From assembly GCA_948099385.1 (NCBI GenBank), contig CANUEZ040000165.1, positions 2,554,501 through 2,618,500 of the forward strand: DNA of 64,000 bases, written 5' to 3'. Made by a program: the position numbers and the translations under genes. Below are positions 1-56,200 of the stretch, in pieces (position 1 is the first letter of the stretch; every line of letters begins with the position of its first letter). The notes under the pieces are model-generated. The model worked only from the letters and a program-made list of their open reading frames with translations. It was not told the DNA's origin and did no database searches. This DNA is from Fasciola hepatica (Eukaryota > Platyhelminthes > Trematoda > Plagiorchiida > Fasciolidae).

Positions 1-1425
1 ACTGCTCCTTGAAATGTTCGGCCTAACGGTTGAGCCTTCGTTCTTTGCCGTGAATAGGCTCTCCATTTCTATCACATATCGTTTCACTGACCGGGGTTCG
101 CCGTCCACCGGTGTGGCGAATAAGCTTCAACAGCCTTTGACTGTTAGCTGAAGTAGCCGCTCTTTCCATTTCTTCGGCTACATTGACTCACCACTTTTCG
201 CGATCCTTCCTAAGGCCTTTCGCACTTTGATTTTATGGATTTCTTCGTCTCTTATTTGTCTCCTTACAGTTCAAGAACTGACGTTTTTGATCTACTGGAC
301 TGCTCGACTGTTGCGAAATCAAGTATTTTTGATGGACTTCGGGTCTGGGACCAAAGGCGAAACCTGCTGCAACACGCATCACCCATTTGATATGGGCCCA
401 GTGCTCGTCTACATTACTTTTCGTTGTAATTCCTAGATCATGTGCTAACTTCTATTCATAACTGGTGCGAACTTCTAGATCACACGAACGTTGTACGGCT
501 AACCAGGTTTGCGTCGATGACCATGGAAATAGAACGCAAATGGCATCCAAACTAATGCATTGTAAGACTCCATGTACGTGAACCAGTAGGATCTACAGTT
601 CTGAACAGAACTGCGCCACTGGTAGTTTATTGCAATATGATCGATCTGACTCAGAATACCTATGGAGTCAAGGCGCCATGTCGCTGAGAGACGCAAGCCG
701 TGTCGGAAATTCGTACTAGACATGAATAACCGATGGTCTGCACAAAACTGGAGAAGCCCATCCCCTTTATCTGTGCCCTGGGCGGATAAGACAGACTGCT
801 TGATGCCAGTGTGAACCAGTTGGTTTGCGTTGCAACGACTGGTGTCAGTGATGCGTTTATGCTAACAAAATGAGACGATTTGTGGGCGGAACAGACTTCC
901 CACAACAGCTAGTGGGACGGCTCAACAACAATGTCAACCTAAGCAAGCTTCTGACGTACTGAGTTTGCCAACTTGTGCTTTGTATTATTCAGCTAGCATT
1001 TAACTGCCAGAGCCTTTGCTTCTGAGAACGAGAGTGCTGAGTTCATCAAAGAACTCGTCGTTCTGTGTGAAACCTGCAGTCTGTTGGAGCGTATCCCGAG
1101 ATTGCGAGCGGCTATCCTTCCAAACGCCAACTGACCCCTGCAGTCTTACAGCACATAAACGACTATTAACTGGTATCCAGTCTAAAAAGGCAGCTTTAGC
1201 TTTGACAGTCAAGGCTATTCCTGCACCACGTTAACCTACACCTCTAGCTACCTCGTCTCCCAATGTGCGCATTTAGTTGAACCCCACTGCTCAAATCCTG
1301 GATACGCGTTTCACAGACGCAGGAAACATCAATCGCCAGAGAGTCCATTGCGAGAGCTGGACACGCCTGCTGAACGGCTAGCATGAGTGTACGAGCGTTA
1401 AGGGAACCGAGACTCAGGGGCTGAA
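1..1425 (-). mobile_element. LINE-B copy 1, endonuclease and start of RT, runs off the left edge
   Basis: Read on the minus strand, the element starts near 1425 with an APE endonuclease N-terminus (SLGSLNARTLML, then a CETRIQD motif near 1310) and continues with LTVKAKAAFLDWIPV near 1210. Frames are interrupted many times, so it is dead. The 1-610 segment is the reverse complement of 15180-15790, the second LINE-B copy. The 3' end lies outside the window. Confidence 0.75.
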
Positions 1426-1739
1426 GATGGTTGAGGAAATGTGATTATTTACGACACTGTTTGGCAGTGGAACAGTTGCAAGTATCGAGCGTGTTATCAG
1501 TGGGAGCATTATGGGTAAGGAGGGTAGAGGGGAAAAAGAGAGGCGGTCGTGGACAGAAGACCAAGACTGAATAAACGAGAGGGAACTCTGGGCGGTAGCC
1601 CAGTTATCACTACACACTCCGTTCAATGCAAAGGGCAGCGCGGCCCTGATTATCCTGAGCGACGACGGACTCAGTATGGAATTCTTTGTATTCGTGTAGT
1701 GCATGGCAGATGTCGGATGGGTACTGCTAGGGAGTCCAG

Positions 1740-2065
1740 CCACTAAGTGAGAGAACGGTCAGCGTTGGCAACCAAAGCCTTCAATTCTAACGAGAATCTG
1801 TCCACAAGGTAGCGAGGTGGGGTGGCTGAATGTAAGCACATTCTACTTGGAACAATTATTCTCCCACTGGTTTTGCCCACTAAGTTGTCAGCTCAAATTG
1901 ACTCCCAATTTGGAGGACCACTGCTTCGTGAGTCCTCTACCCATTGACCTTCCAGGTAGGACTGAATTTTTCGCTTGAGGTAAGCCACCCTATATGGCTC
2001 GTTGGGCCACTGAGGCGCGCAAGCCGTCACACAACGTCAGGGTGCAGTCTCATTGCGACAGAGAG
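1740..2065 (-). repeat. LINE 5'-leader repeat next to LINE-B copy 1
   Basis: The segment around 1975-2060 shares the string 'aagccaccct..tggct..tggg..ac.gaggc.cgcaagcc' with 6060-6140 and 60170-60240. Each time it lies upstream of a minus-strand LINE endonuclease, so it probably is an untranslated leader shared by LINE-A and LINE-B. Nothing coding was seen in it. Confidence 0.45.
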
Positions 2066-2555
2066 TGTCCATTCGTTAGCTAAGTTTCCTGTTAGGAAGA
2101 GGCACATCATTGGATAAAACGTTGTGATCATCAAGAAGCTGTGTTAAACTGGCAACTATGAATGAATATCACAGCATGTCGTGAAGCAATTTGTCGAGAA
2201 CCAAACGGGATAGCCCACTTGTAGTTGATGAATTAACAATATTATATGTCGAGTTAGAGTCCCAGTAAGAATTAAATGGATACAAGTGTCAGGCATTTGT
2301 CTAGACAGGATCAAACCATGGTAGCAGTTACATTTCTCTCCGCAGCGTGGTTGTCCTCAGTACTCTGGCGCACATATAAACGATTATACAAGTTCCATTA
2401 GAACACGGATAATATTCGTATCAGAACATGTGCAGAATGATCTGGTGAAACTGGAAAACCAGCTGGCGCAAAAACATTTTTATCCGGCACACCAGTGACA
2501 ACGTAATCACCCGACATATTTGTAACAACAAATAAGACAGACGCACAGCTACCGG

Positions 2556-46629
<44,074 letters not shown>

Positions 46630-46639
46630 CTAACATCAA

Positions 46640-47200
46640 AGCCTGCATGGTAATCGCAAAACGGGACCGAGTCTAACCCTAAAACAGCGCTTGCGAAACA
46701 CAAATTTTCCGACGAATTCGTAATGGAACTGTGCTGATTGGTGGAGGAGAATCCTGTAATCCCTGTGAGTGGGATGAAGAAAAAATAGAACTGATATAAC
46801 CGAGTCTATCGATCAGTCTACTTTCCACTGATCGTTTTGTTGATGGTTAGGATTACACTACGAAAAATCTATGCATTCATTCGATCGAGCGAAACAGGAC
46901 TGGTGCCAATGAGAGACGGGCATAATATGTGATGTGGTTAAAGGTGCATGACAGCCCCGTTTTGCGTTTTTTACATGGATGAGACCAATTACAACACATG
47001 GTGCTTGTGGACAAGAGCGTGATCAACGAAAGGTGAACCGTGCATTAGGACTTCGTCATCAAACAAAGGTGCAAACGCCAATGTTGTCGTTTGTTGTTCT
47101 GGAATCAACATGTTGTATTATAAATACCAGTCCAAAATAAACACTAGCATTTTTAACAGCCTTCTGAAAAAATGGTCCTCGAAAGTAGCAAATGAATAAC
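46640..47200. other. Intron 3 segment, nothing recognised
   Basis: No repeat match or motif was seen. Confidence 0.3.
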
Positions 47201-47204
47201 CAAA

Positions 47205-47420
47205 CACTGCTACCACCACCACCGGTTACCTTCGCGGTAGACAGTAATTCATTGTCGTCCGGCTCGTTATCACATCTGACCTGTCGGGACCTCATGTGAT
47301 TCTCTATTCCAAGTCTCAGGGTCTGGTTGCCGGCTATCAATAACAGTGCAGTAGGCATTTGTGACTATAGGGTATACTCCTTCCATTGCACTCATGCGTA
47401 AACATGTAATAAAAAAACGT
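47205..47420 (+). repeat. SINE-C copy 3, 5'-truncated
   Basis: The sequence has cacatctgacctgtcgggac, ctcagggtctggttgccggc and gggtatactccttccattgc, and ends in an AAAAAA-containing tail near 47415. The tRNA head is missing. Confidence 0.72.
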
Positions 47421-47429
47421 AATTTTTGT

Positions 47430-48170
47430 TTGACAGTGGCTCTAGTTCAACGACGGGCGGGTGAATCAATGCTGGCAACCAAACATGTTGTTCGATATCA
47501 TACAGTTCATTTTCTAAGCAAGGGAGGAGGTACTCAGTGTTTTTAAAGGATCTGTCAAACTACCTCCACAAGAAAACGGATTTCTGATTCATAGCTTTCC
47601 GGAAGGTCAAACCACTAAAGAATACAGGTTTAAGAATGTTAATACAGTTATGCAAACAAGCAGCGGATGGGATTTCGCCCGCTTTATGTGCTGCATTTGA
47701 TAGACACAATTTCACTCTTATTGAAACTTCCAAAAACCTCTCCCATTTTTAAACCTAAGATAATTGATGTGATATTATGTAATTGAATTAATTGAGGATT
47801 TTCATTTGCAGGCTTTGCGTATTCAAGTTAGTGACTCGCACAAGATCACCAAGTCCCGCACCTGGCGGCGAGAACTAAAACGTGAGGTGAGCTTGTGCAG
47901 TATAGGTGTGTCGGAAAATTTTGGTTACTGTGCTCTAGGCTGTGGTCGAAAAGTAACAGATAGTGGCTACTAAACGATCGCCAGTAGCTAGCACGACAGG
48001 AAAACCTGTGGTAATTGGGTTGCAATGGAAAAAAATCAAGTTACTGACCAACATGAGTACGCAAGCGACAATGCACGCGGGTTGCAATTCAGTGTTGTAG
48101 GATGCAATTAGTATGCCCACTTAAATCAGTGGGTAGCGGCAAATTTTTATTTATCTCCTTTTATGCCATA
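47430..48170. other. Intron 3 segment, nothing recognised
   Basis: Short frames without motifs; no repeat match seen. Confidence 0.3.
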
Positions 48171-48320
48171 CTTGCGCATGAGTACGGTAAAAGAGTCACA
48201 TCCCACAGTCTCAAAGGACCATTGCAATGTCAGGAATAACCGGCAACCTTGAACCCGAAACTAAGTGGCACGGAACCACATAGGGTCCGGATGGATCAGT
48301 CTCGGTGACGACGGATTTCT
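48170..48320 (-). repeat. SINE-C copy 4, diverged
   Basis: The plus strand shows ataaccggcaacc and ggaaccacatagggtc, the reverse complement of the SINE-C tail, with many substitutions. Edges are approximate. Confidence 0.5.
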
Positions 48321-48840
48321 GTCTGCAAATGTGTCGGTGTGTACCACAGAAACGATCAGTATTATAGAGCCGGCATAATGGATAATGCATAAAAACTTCC
48401 AAGTGAGTGAACAAAGCAAAGCGGAATATGATGAGTGGGAACAAAACGGACATCACTACGCATGCACACGGTGACGCGCCTCGTGTCCTACGGATAAGGT
48501 GACAAGACAACAAGGTGGAATCCTATGCTGTAGAAAACAGACACAATAACTATTCGGAAGTGAGAACAATCCTACACGTAGGTAGTCAAAGCGATACAAT
48601 GCAACGCTACACGATTAACACGTAGACCAAGCTTGACTATCGGAAGTCCGACTACTCAGTTTTAGTACTCAGTGTGCGGTTTGTGGATACAGCGTATTAG
48701 CTTAATCACAACTGGTCCGCGGACAACACCGAACTCCACGATGTCGCACCCCGAGCAGAAAATCCAACAGCGCTGTGATTTCTTGTGAGCCAAATTCGGC
48801 CAGGTTGGCTCTGGCACGCTTCAAGGGCTTCTCTCAGAAC

Positions 48841-48877
48841 CTGTCGGTGATTGTGGTTTATAAACCGAGCAATACGG
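48841..48877 (-). CDS. Exon 3 of the long minus-strand gene (donor uncertain)
   Basis: The acceptor is clear (attgcgttttcag|CCG) and the first base completes the Ser codon begun in exon 2. The coding frame RIARFINHNHRQ runs on openly past several possible donors. The donor at 48840 (CGACAG|gttctg) leaves phase 0 and joins exon 4 in frame. The alternative at 48749 (CTCGGG|gtgcga) leaves phase 1, which would fit a different exon 4 acceptor. Neither donor is strong, so the 3' edge is a choice, not an observation. Confidence 0.4.
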
Positions 48878-49069
48878 CTGAAAACGCAATAAAACATGGA
48901 TTTCATGACAACGTGCAAGGTTGATCAATCGTGTCTCAAGATGTGATATATTCTGCGTCGCTGGAGGCTGGAATGCACGAACAGCCATTTCGGATTCTCC
49001 ATTCGTCATGTCCTGGGAAATTTTAGACTTGATCAGTTTTGTGAGAATGGACACCGTATAGTGAATTCG

Positions 49070-49735
49070 GCGGTGCTAACAGATTGGTCATCAGCAACAT
49101 GCACTTCTAACATTCAAAAAACATTTGCTCACTTAGTGCTCTTACGACGGTCGTACAGCACACCAGATCGGCCGTATCCTAGTGCGATCCCACTGGGCTC
49201 CATCAGTGGGCGACTGTCGAGCGCGTCGGGGTGCAACAATGGGAAACCCGAACGATATAGATCATTTTCTTGTGCGTGCGCGTTTCCAAAACCCATCTAT
49301 CTCCGTGCATCAGAGTGTCACCGCCGAGCGAAACGCCCAGTCGAACACTATGGCGACGGATTGGTTACGATAACCAGTGAGCAAATAGATGGGTCCATCA
49401 AGGAATGGCATCGGAAGGTGATAAAGTCGGTAGTCAAAGAGGTTGCTTGGAAAAGACTAGGTAGATATGGAAAACATCTTAAAGACTGAATTTCAGCGAC
49501 CATATCGCAACTACTAGCCAAAGCACAAGAAGCCCGGTCGGTATGAAGCGCCAAACGCCGCAGATTACAGAGTGGTTTCGCTCTCGACTAGAACCGATCG
49601 TAAAAAGTACTGAATAGAAGTAGCAGAGAAGATGGAAACCGCGTCGTGTACCTTTTACTTCGGCAGGGCATTTCGATTGATTCGAGACGCTTCTAATGGA
49701 CGATGCAAGGCTGAGTACGTCACATGTTATGCAAC
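49070..49735 (+). mobile_element. LINE-D copy 2, endonuclease part
   Basis: The plus strand encodes MGNPNDIDHFLVRARFQNPS near 49240 (the SDHxLV-type block, here IDHFLV), preceded by VRSHWAPSVGDCRARRGA. Two frames share the signal because of a shift. The element continues to 49735, is interrupted by the palindromic insertion, and resumes at 50107. Confidence 0.7.
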
Positions 49736-49747
49736 GGACCATTATAT

Positions 49748-50094
49748 TGTCTGAAAAATCCCACAGAACACATTGAGAATAAACAACGTGGCGAACAACC
49801 TCGTTTTCAGTTATTCGTACTGATACCAATACATAACAATATATATGACTCACAAAATAAGAACGGAGAATGACAATCCAAATCTGTCTCTGCACGTGCG
49901 TGTGTGCATGTGAAATTGATCACAGTGTGGAATGTTCAAGTGGTTGCACATGTGTTCGGGACCATGACGTGGCCCTCATCATGGTCCCGAACATATGTGC
50001 AACCACTTGAACATTCCACACTGTGATCAATTTCACATGCACACACGCACGTGCAGAGACAGATTTGGATTGTCATTCTCCGTTCTTATTTTGT
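49748..50094. mobile_element. Palindrome-containing insertion flanked by a 12-bp direct repeat
   Basis: GGACCATTATAT occurs at 49736-49747 and again at 50095-50106. Between them lie about 103 bp of unique sequence followed by a palindrome with arms 49851-49967 and 49979-50095 (117 bp, one mismatch) and an 11-nt loop. Removing the insert and one repeat joins YATDHYI to FEPRRQRWAGHF, a continuous LINE reading frame, so this is an insertion into LINE-D. No protein is encoded. Confidence 0.8.
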
Positions 50095-52150
50095 GGACCA
50101 TTATATCTTTGAACCGAGAAGACAACGTTGGGCGGGGCATTTCAACCGACTTCTCCACCGACCAGCCGACAATACCACAAGCTACCACATTCCTTCAGTT
50201 CAGCGGCGTACGACGTCGACTGCGAGCCACCAAGTGTAACGGAAATTGGTAGGATCTTCAACCAGCTGTAAAACTGAAATTTTATTGTATCCCAACATAA
50301 GTTCAAAAGATTTGATTTTCATCTGTGATCTACAGGATCCAACAGCTATCCTGCTTTATGTGGAAAGATGAGACAATTCCGAGGAATTGGGATAAGCGTA
50401 TTCTGTGATCCATTCCCAAGAAAGGAGAAATCAGCAGTGTGTCACAACTACCGAGGGATCAGTCTAATTGAAGTCGCTGCAAAGATTTTCTGCATACTGC
50501 TACTCACTTGCTTCTCAGTTGCAAGAGACTGCCGCACTCGACCGAATCAAGAGGATTTTCAGTGGTAGAGGCTATATGAACCAACTCTTCACATTATGTC
50601 GTCTATTGTAACACCACTACAAGTTCCATCAGTCAACAACAGCCTGCTTCATCGATTTCCGAGCTCCTTCGGCTTGGTGAATCACGAATATCTATGGGGT
50701 CTCCTAGAATCCTACATTATTCCTACCAAACTTTCAAAAATCCTGAAGGTTCACCATGTCCCCACCGGCGCACGTGTTCGGATGTATGGTGAAGAACCTT
50801 CTGCAATTTACATTGATTCCTGAGCTAGGGCCGTCCTCCCTCACCCTCGTTCAACTATGCAGTCGAATGGACAACAAACAGAACCTGGCTGATTATCCCG
50901 GTGTTCAAATGAGCCCAATTGTGCACATCTGGGAACTGGAGTTTGTCGCGTTCGGAGATTCCCTTATCACACTTGATCCAGTTCTCGAAAGACTCGACTG
51001 TTTGGTGAAGACTACCGAACTCGAAGTCAATTCTGCGAAAAAGAAGGCTGTTTCAGCCTGTCAGCTCAGAGGCCAGATAATCGAGTATGTACCATCTTTA
51101 AAATGCCTAGGTTCAACTTCGCTTCCGAATGATTAAGCGAAAGATGAAATGCTATTAGGAACTGGCGATGCACGGAGTTCTTTCGTTTGATTGACTGTCC
51201 TTTGGACTCCACTTTTCACGCACAAACCTCAGGTTATCTGACCATTCTGCACTCGGAAGCACCAGACTCGAGTTTCGCTTTTGTTAGAAATCATCAGCGG
51301 TGCCTATCCTCCGCCACACCCAGGGTTTGAACCCGGGTCCTTTCACCTCGAAAGGGTGTGTGTTACGACTAAGACACCCTGCTCCCGTCCGGGCTGATCC
51401 GAATCACCAAGTAAAGCTTGTTCAGATGTCGTCCTCCATGACAGACAGCAATGCCCGACAGCTTAAAATGGAAACATGGTACCCGACCAATCAACTTCAA
51501 GCAAATGCCTCCCACCAAAGGACAGTCAACCAAAGATTCATCAATCCTACACACTACTCGCGAGCAATTGCGTCATATAAATGTACGACGTGTTTCTTCG
51601 GCTCCGACGGCTATTGTGGACACAGCGAAATTAACCTTCGAACCAAGATCCGTGTCTTCGGTGTTCACGTACGGGTGTGAAACCTAGTCATTGCGAGCTG
51701 GGCATACCAGAAGGATGGAGGCGTTTGAACACTGGTGTCTGCGCCGAATTCTTCCCACAAAGTGGCAGGAATTGTCATCTAACGACGAAATAATGTGATG
51801 ATGTGACAGTGACCAACTCTCCGTCCTTCAACGCCGTCACCTACAGTGGATCGGTTATATACTCCGGTGACCCAGCACGGACTTTTCAGACAAACACTCT
51901 GCACTGCGTCGTGTACAATATGGCACTGTCGCCTTGGAGGCCAACTGAAAACATAGTTAAGCATCATCGAGAAAGACATGGAGCGCCTAGGACGAAATAC
52001 GGTTTCCACTACCGGATGCAAAATTGGGTCGCGGTTTGCATTAGGGTCACAACTAATTTCTGCACATGGTCGACAATGATCAGCGGCATCCGCCGGTTTG
52101 TACTGTATTGTACTGCATTGTCCTCTATCAGAAAATAGTCGTGTAAAAGA
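50095..52150 (+). mobile_element. LINE-D copy 2, RT and 3' end
   Basis: The plus strand encodes PRRQRWAGHFNRLLHRPAD near 50120, VCHNYRGISLIEVAAKIFC near 50440, SFGLVNHEYLWGLLES near 50660, TGARVRMYGEEP near 50770 and RLDCLVKTTELEVNSAKKK near 51000. The catalytic box near 50940 reads LEFVAFGDSL, so YADD is lost. A minus-strand SINE-B sits at 51190-51405. The C-terminal region continues near 51570-51950 with RRHLQWIGYILR-type sequence. Confidence 0.75.
51190..51405 (-). repeat. SINE-B copy 2, nested in LINE-D
   Basis: The minus strand has agcccggacgggagcagggt, a B box GGTTCAAACCC, and the tail ctcgagtctggtgcttccga and aaagtggagtccaaaggaca. It lies between two parts of the LINE-D C-terminal region, so it inserted after that element did. 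Confidence 0.75.
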
Positions 52151-52159
52151 TAAAGCCAA

Positions 52160-52670
52160 AGTGAGGTATGCACATGGCAAAAAACAAACAATTCGAATTC
52201 ACTTTCTATGTTCTGTCCCCGAGGAATAAAAATGCAATCGTAGTGATCACACGTAAGTTAGTCACCGATTATTACTGAAATACTTAATCAAACCTCGACA
52301 TTCAACAGAATTGGAATCGAATTTGGATGTGAACTAATCATGGATTATACAGACGATGATGGATACGAGTTCCTGACCCATCAAAGAGGCAAGAACGTAG
52401 CACTGACGATCTTCACGTAGTACCTCATTAACATATTCTGATGTTAGTTCACGAATTTGAGGTTTTATCCAGAGACCATCGTTTCAGGATTATGGCACTG
52501 TGTACGGTGACTTGAAAACCCCAACTCCGCTTTGTGTATTTGGCTACTCTTAAGTAACATAGCGCAGTCAGTTATTATTGCCTAGGAAAGATTTCACGAT
52601 TTCACGATAGCATAAAATCAAGACACATTCACATGAAGTGATTATATTCAAGAAGGATTAAAAATATTTA
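52160..52670. other. Intron 2 end, nothing recognised
   Basis: No motif or repeat match between LINE-D and exon 2. Confidence 0.3.
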
Positions 52671-52671
52671 C

Positions 52672-52807
52672 CTTCCGGTATCACCCAGCTGGATCTCATA
52701 CGTAAGTGCGTTCTCGTACTGATCACTACGACAAACGGTCACATCCAACCGTTCGTCCAGTGCAACCACGGTAAAATTGAACGAGTCGGTTTTTGTTTTT
52801 CTGTCAT
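52672..52807 (-). CDS. Exon 2 of the long minus-strand gene
   Basis: The 136-bp exon has an acceptor in ctctttttcag and a donor GGAAG|gtaaat. It encodes 44 full codons with a strand-rich look, including FTVVALDERLDVTV and ALTYEIQLGD. It starts with 2 nt completing the codon from exon 1 and ends with 2 nt completed by exon 3. I do not recognise a family. Both splice sites are good, so this is among the most secure exons even though its function is unknown. Confidence 0.65.
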
Positions 52808-52859
52808 CTGAAAAAGAGGACAATGATTAGCTAAGCGTAATAAGTATTCACATTTAGGT

Positions 52860-53440
52860 CCCACCACGAAGGATCTCGAATGGGTGCTCATTTTAGCGTG
52901 GACGAAATGAAATTAAAGTGTCAAGTACATCTACGGTGTCAGAAAAGCCGAGACCTGGATGAAATTGCTGCTGGAAATCCCCGTGCAACTCTATCTGCAA
53001 ACCCCAAATGGAGTATTTGGTTGCATCTTATCGGTGGTTACTCAATCGAGTGACATTTTACTGGAAAGCAAATGACGCGATTCGCGTGTGTTTATTCATT
53101 TTATTCATGCTTGTGCACATTAGGAATTACTCGGAAACATTACTGACGAATGTTTAGGGGACGGATAAGTGAATTCTGAGAATAATTTCGCTCCACTCCT
53201 GTTATCGCCAATTTAATCGAGAGCGAGAGAGACGACAGGATGTGCTTTGCTGAACGCTGTCGCTAAACGAAAAACAAAAATTTAGGGACACGAATCAGAC
53301 AGTGAAGAGATGACACCCAATCGCCTCTGAAATAGGCAACAATTACAGATTTTGAACTCGTTCTGTATATCATAAATAGCCGTGTCAATAACTACTAGTT
53401 TCACTCATCTCGAACCTGTGGTTATTTTCATTGATGCAAC
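52860..53440. other. Intron 1 segment, nothing recognised
   Basis: A purine-rich gagagcgagagagacgac stretch lies near 53220; otherwise there is nothing to report. Confidence 0.3.
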
Positions 53441-53454
53441 CGTATGACCGGTGG

Positions 53455-53700
53455 GGTAGTTGCTTAAGCAGTTAAAAGTTGGGTCGATGTGTTCAGTCCA
53501 TGACACGGTTAAAAGGTATGCACACCTTAGCCAGTACCTTTAGCCGTGTAGCTCAAGTTAGACTTTCCGGCTGGGATTCACTAGCTCTGTCCATTGGATG
53601 GTTGGATGCACAAAATAACCTGGCTTGGTGCCGCGGTCAGTGGCATAGTTGTACTCGAGCGATTTCTTCGTCTTCATGATTGATACTTTTAGCTCTCTTT
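53455..53700 (+). mobile_element. LINE-A 3' fragment
   Basis: The frame reads GRCVQSMTRLKGMHTLASTF and SRVAQVRLSGWDS, matching the C-terminal GGQSMKWQKCIKTLTSALG block of LINE-A, followed by the shared 'cggtcagtggc.tag' 3' UTR words and a cttcatgatt segment. Confidence 0.65.
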
Positions 53701-54499
53701 CGCTTATTTGGTCGTTATACTTCCATTTTTGCTCTCTACTCAGTGGAACTGCGGGGTGGTGACCAAAACCAGAACACAGAAGTGCGATATTAACGATGTG
53801 AAAGAAATGACGTACATTATTTCTGTTCCAACGCCATTAGCTGCGTTGAGGCTCACGATGTACTCAAAGTTATGGACTGTTTCTATTTGGTTACTGCAAG
53901 AGGTGATCGTAAGCTTAGGCTACCGCCTGTCAGGTAAAATAAACGTTCAACTTACGTGTGGCAAGGTGCATATTAGATTCGGAAACCTCAATCGCCGAAC
54001 GGTCTAGAATGTGTTATATGTCCTGAACACTTTCACCAAGTAAGGTGATTTCATCAGCGTATTCGTTTTTGCAAACTGTTTTCCGAGGAAAATTCAACTT
54101 CAACACTTGATAGACTATGAAGAATATTTTCGATACTAAAGTTAGAAAGAAACGGCAACACATATCAGCCACATAAAAGTCCACTGAGGATGGGAAAAGG
54201 TGGTGAGAATTGACCGCATACCCTAACCCAAACTAGGGAAGGAAAATAAATCTACCTGGGAATAACAAAAGGATTCACAATCAATCCAGCTGTAAGCAAA
54301 CGGCTCAATAATCCGGTCCACTTGACGCCATCCACAACCGGGTGAATATCTAGGAACACAGTGACACAGTCTTTGGAAAAAATGGTATTGCTGAAGTAGA
54401 TGTGGATGATGGAGATTTATTAAACACATACGACCGGTTCTATCCACCATGTGTTTCGGTCTGAAGAGAACTGCGGACGCTACTGAACTTCGGTTTTTG

Positions 54500-54946
54500 T
54501 ACCAATGGTCACTAACTGGAATAAGTACTGAATCTAATCAGGTTAGGGTTGCTGGGGTATGTGTTACGCTTACTCGCCGATAGGCTTTCTCGGTTTACGC
54601 TGTTCTTCAAGGCAGATAGGGGTTGAAATATAGGTCTAGGTGGTCAGTCTATGACATGGCAGAAAGGTAATGAAAACCTTGACCAGTGGACTTGGCCAAA
54701 TAGGACGTGTAAGACTTCCAGATTGGGGTCCAAGCTACCCACCTACCAGGTAGTTGGATACATTAAGTGATATGACTAGGTGTCGCGGCCAGTGGCGTAG
54801 GTGCGTTTGTGTTTTTCTGTCTTCATGATTTCCGCTTCTTACCTTGTTTTCGGCTCTTTTTCACTTCATGCTTCTATTCTTTTTTCCCTTGACTCGACGA
54901 TGTTACGAGGTAGCAAGCAAAACGAGTGCGAGGTTAATGGTTGAAT
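54500..54946 (+). mobile_element. LINE-A 3' fragment, inverted copy of 57471-57916
   Basis: The 447-bp segment is an almost exact reverse complement of 57471-57916. It contains the C-terminal LINE-A region and the whole 3' UTR, ending ggttaatggttgaatg. It is 5'-truncated at 54500. Confidence 0.85.
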
Positions 54947-54949
54947 GAA

Positions 54950-55250
54950 CTGAGCTGAACTGAGTTGGAGCAGTCACTGCAGGATACCTCGAAGACAGCG
55001 TCAACAAATAGTTGACGAAGATAAGGGGATATCTTCGTTGAATTACAAAACAAGGCGGGTAACTCTATTGACGGTTTATTATGTCATAACTTCCGTATGT
55101 GTTTCGATCGTTATAAAACAACGAGATTGACTCAGCCTTCTCATTCGAGCACAATAAGGAGTTTTTAGGTCAAGTAATCAAATTAAAGAGGTCTAACCAA
55201 AATGACACTCAACATAAATAAGACATCTGTTTGAGTACTACTGCAAAAGA
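54950..55250. other. Intron 1 segment, nothing recognised
   Basis: A short aactgagctgaactgagttg run follows the LINE-A fragment and resembles the ACTGA tails of the CR1-like elements at 63160. Confidence 0.3.
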
Positions 55251-55263
55251 GGAGGACCATTAC

Positions 55264-55349
55264 CTTGATCCGTAGTCGGATGCGCAGATTTTTCCAAATC
55301 GGAAAACAGATCCTCCATAGACGTATCCATTTCCATTCTAGATACTTCG
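55264..55349 (-). CDS. Exon 1, probable start exon of the long minus-strand gene
   Basis: The acceptor is tactgcttttcag and the donor is CAAG|gtaatg. The first ATG lies at 55336-55334, followed by an acidic stretch (METHIONINE-rich start MEMDTSMEDLFSDLEK). The reading frame is open to the acceptor, so a further upstream coding exon cannot be excluded; a non-coding 5' exon is expected because the exon has an acceptor. It ends in phase 1, which fits exon 2 (G + AT gives Asp). I do not recognise the sequence, and it may belong to a gene other than the FAAP100-like one. Confidence 0.55.
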
Positions 55350-56200
55350 CTGAAAAGCAGTACGGAAACGAAAACTAATGATCACCTAGGTTTTGGTTTG
55401 AACAGCCGTTAGGCATGCACGTAGTGCACATGTCTTGGTTGAAAATAATGCATTACAATAAAGTAAAGATAAAGAATGCGTAGACGGTAGGCTGGATTGA
55501 AATTGAAACCATCAGAAAAATTAAACGCGTGAACATTAGAACGTCACTATTTGCAACATGTCACCACTTCATTGCATATTTCCAATTATCGAATAGAAGA
55601 CACGCCCCAAGTACTAAGTTCAATGATGCAATTTTTCAAGCCTTCCTGCAACGTTCAACTCATTTTCTAATAGCCATCCCTTTCTGAAGAAATTACACAC
55701 CAACGCAGCAGCTTTGCACCTCTTCAAGTAATCTATCACCCGGATAACCCTCACTTCTGATGGAGGAGTGATATCTACCTGCACCGTTTCTCTTGCAGGT
55801 ATACTCGGAAGTTTCAGTCTAGAAGTGGACCAACTGAACTATTCTTTAAACTGATCTACGCAATGACTCAAACGACATTCCTGAGAGTAAATCAGTGGGC
55901 CGTTAGATTCCTTTACTCACAAAAACTCACTTTGCTTATATGCGACTAGCTCCTGTTAGAGGATGAGTCGGCTTCATGATGCCCCGAATGGCACCCGTCC
56001 ATAAGCAGTGTGTGTAGCGGAACTGTTCATGGATAGTCTTGGGAATTAGCTACGGTGTCCCCAGCGTCACTCGACTCTTTTGAAGTAGTAACTTTAGCTT
56101 GTGCACAACAAAGTGATACCTGTCGGGCAACAGGAATTTTGCGTGTTGGGAGCCAGTCACAGAACGAGCGGTTCATACTCCTTTTGGATGGCGGTCTGCT
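55350..56200. other. Region upstream of exon 1
   Basis: The expected 5' non-coding exon and promoter could not be placed. From about 55690 to 55930 the plus strand shows weak matches to the LINE-A leader-to-RT region (cctgcaccgtttct.t.gcaggtat, also at 17980 and 59110), so a diverged minus-strand LINE-A piece is present. Confidence 0.35.
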
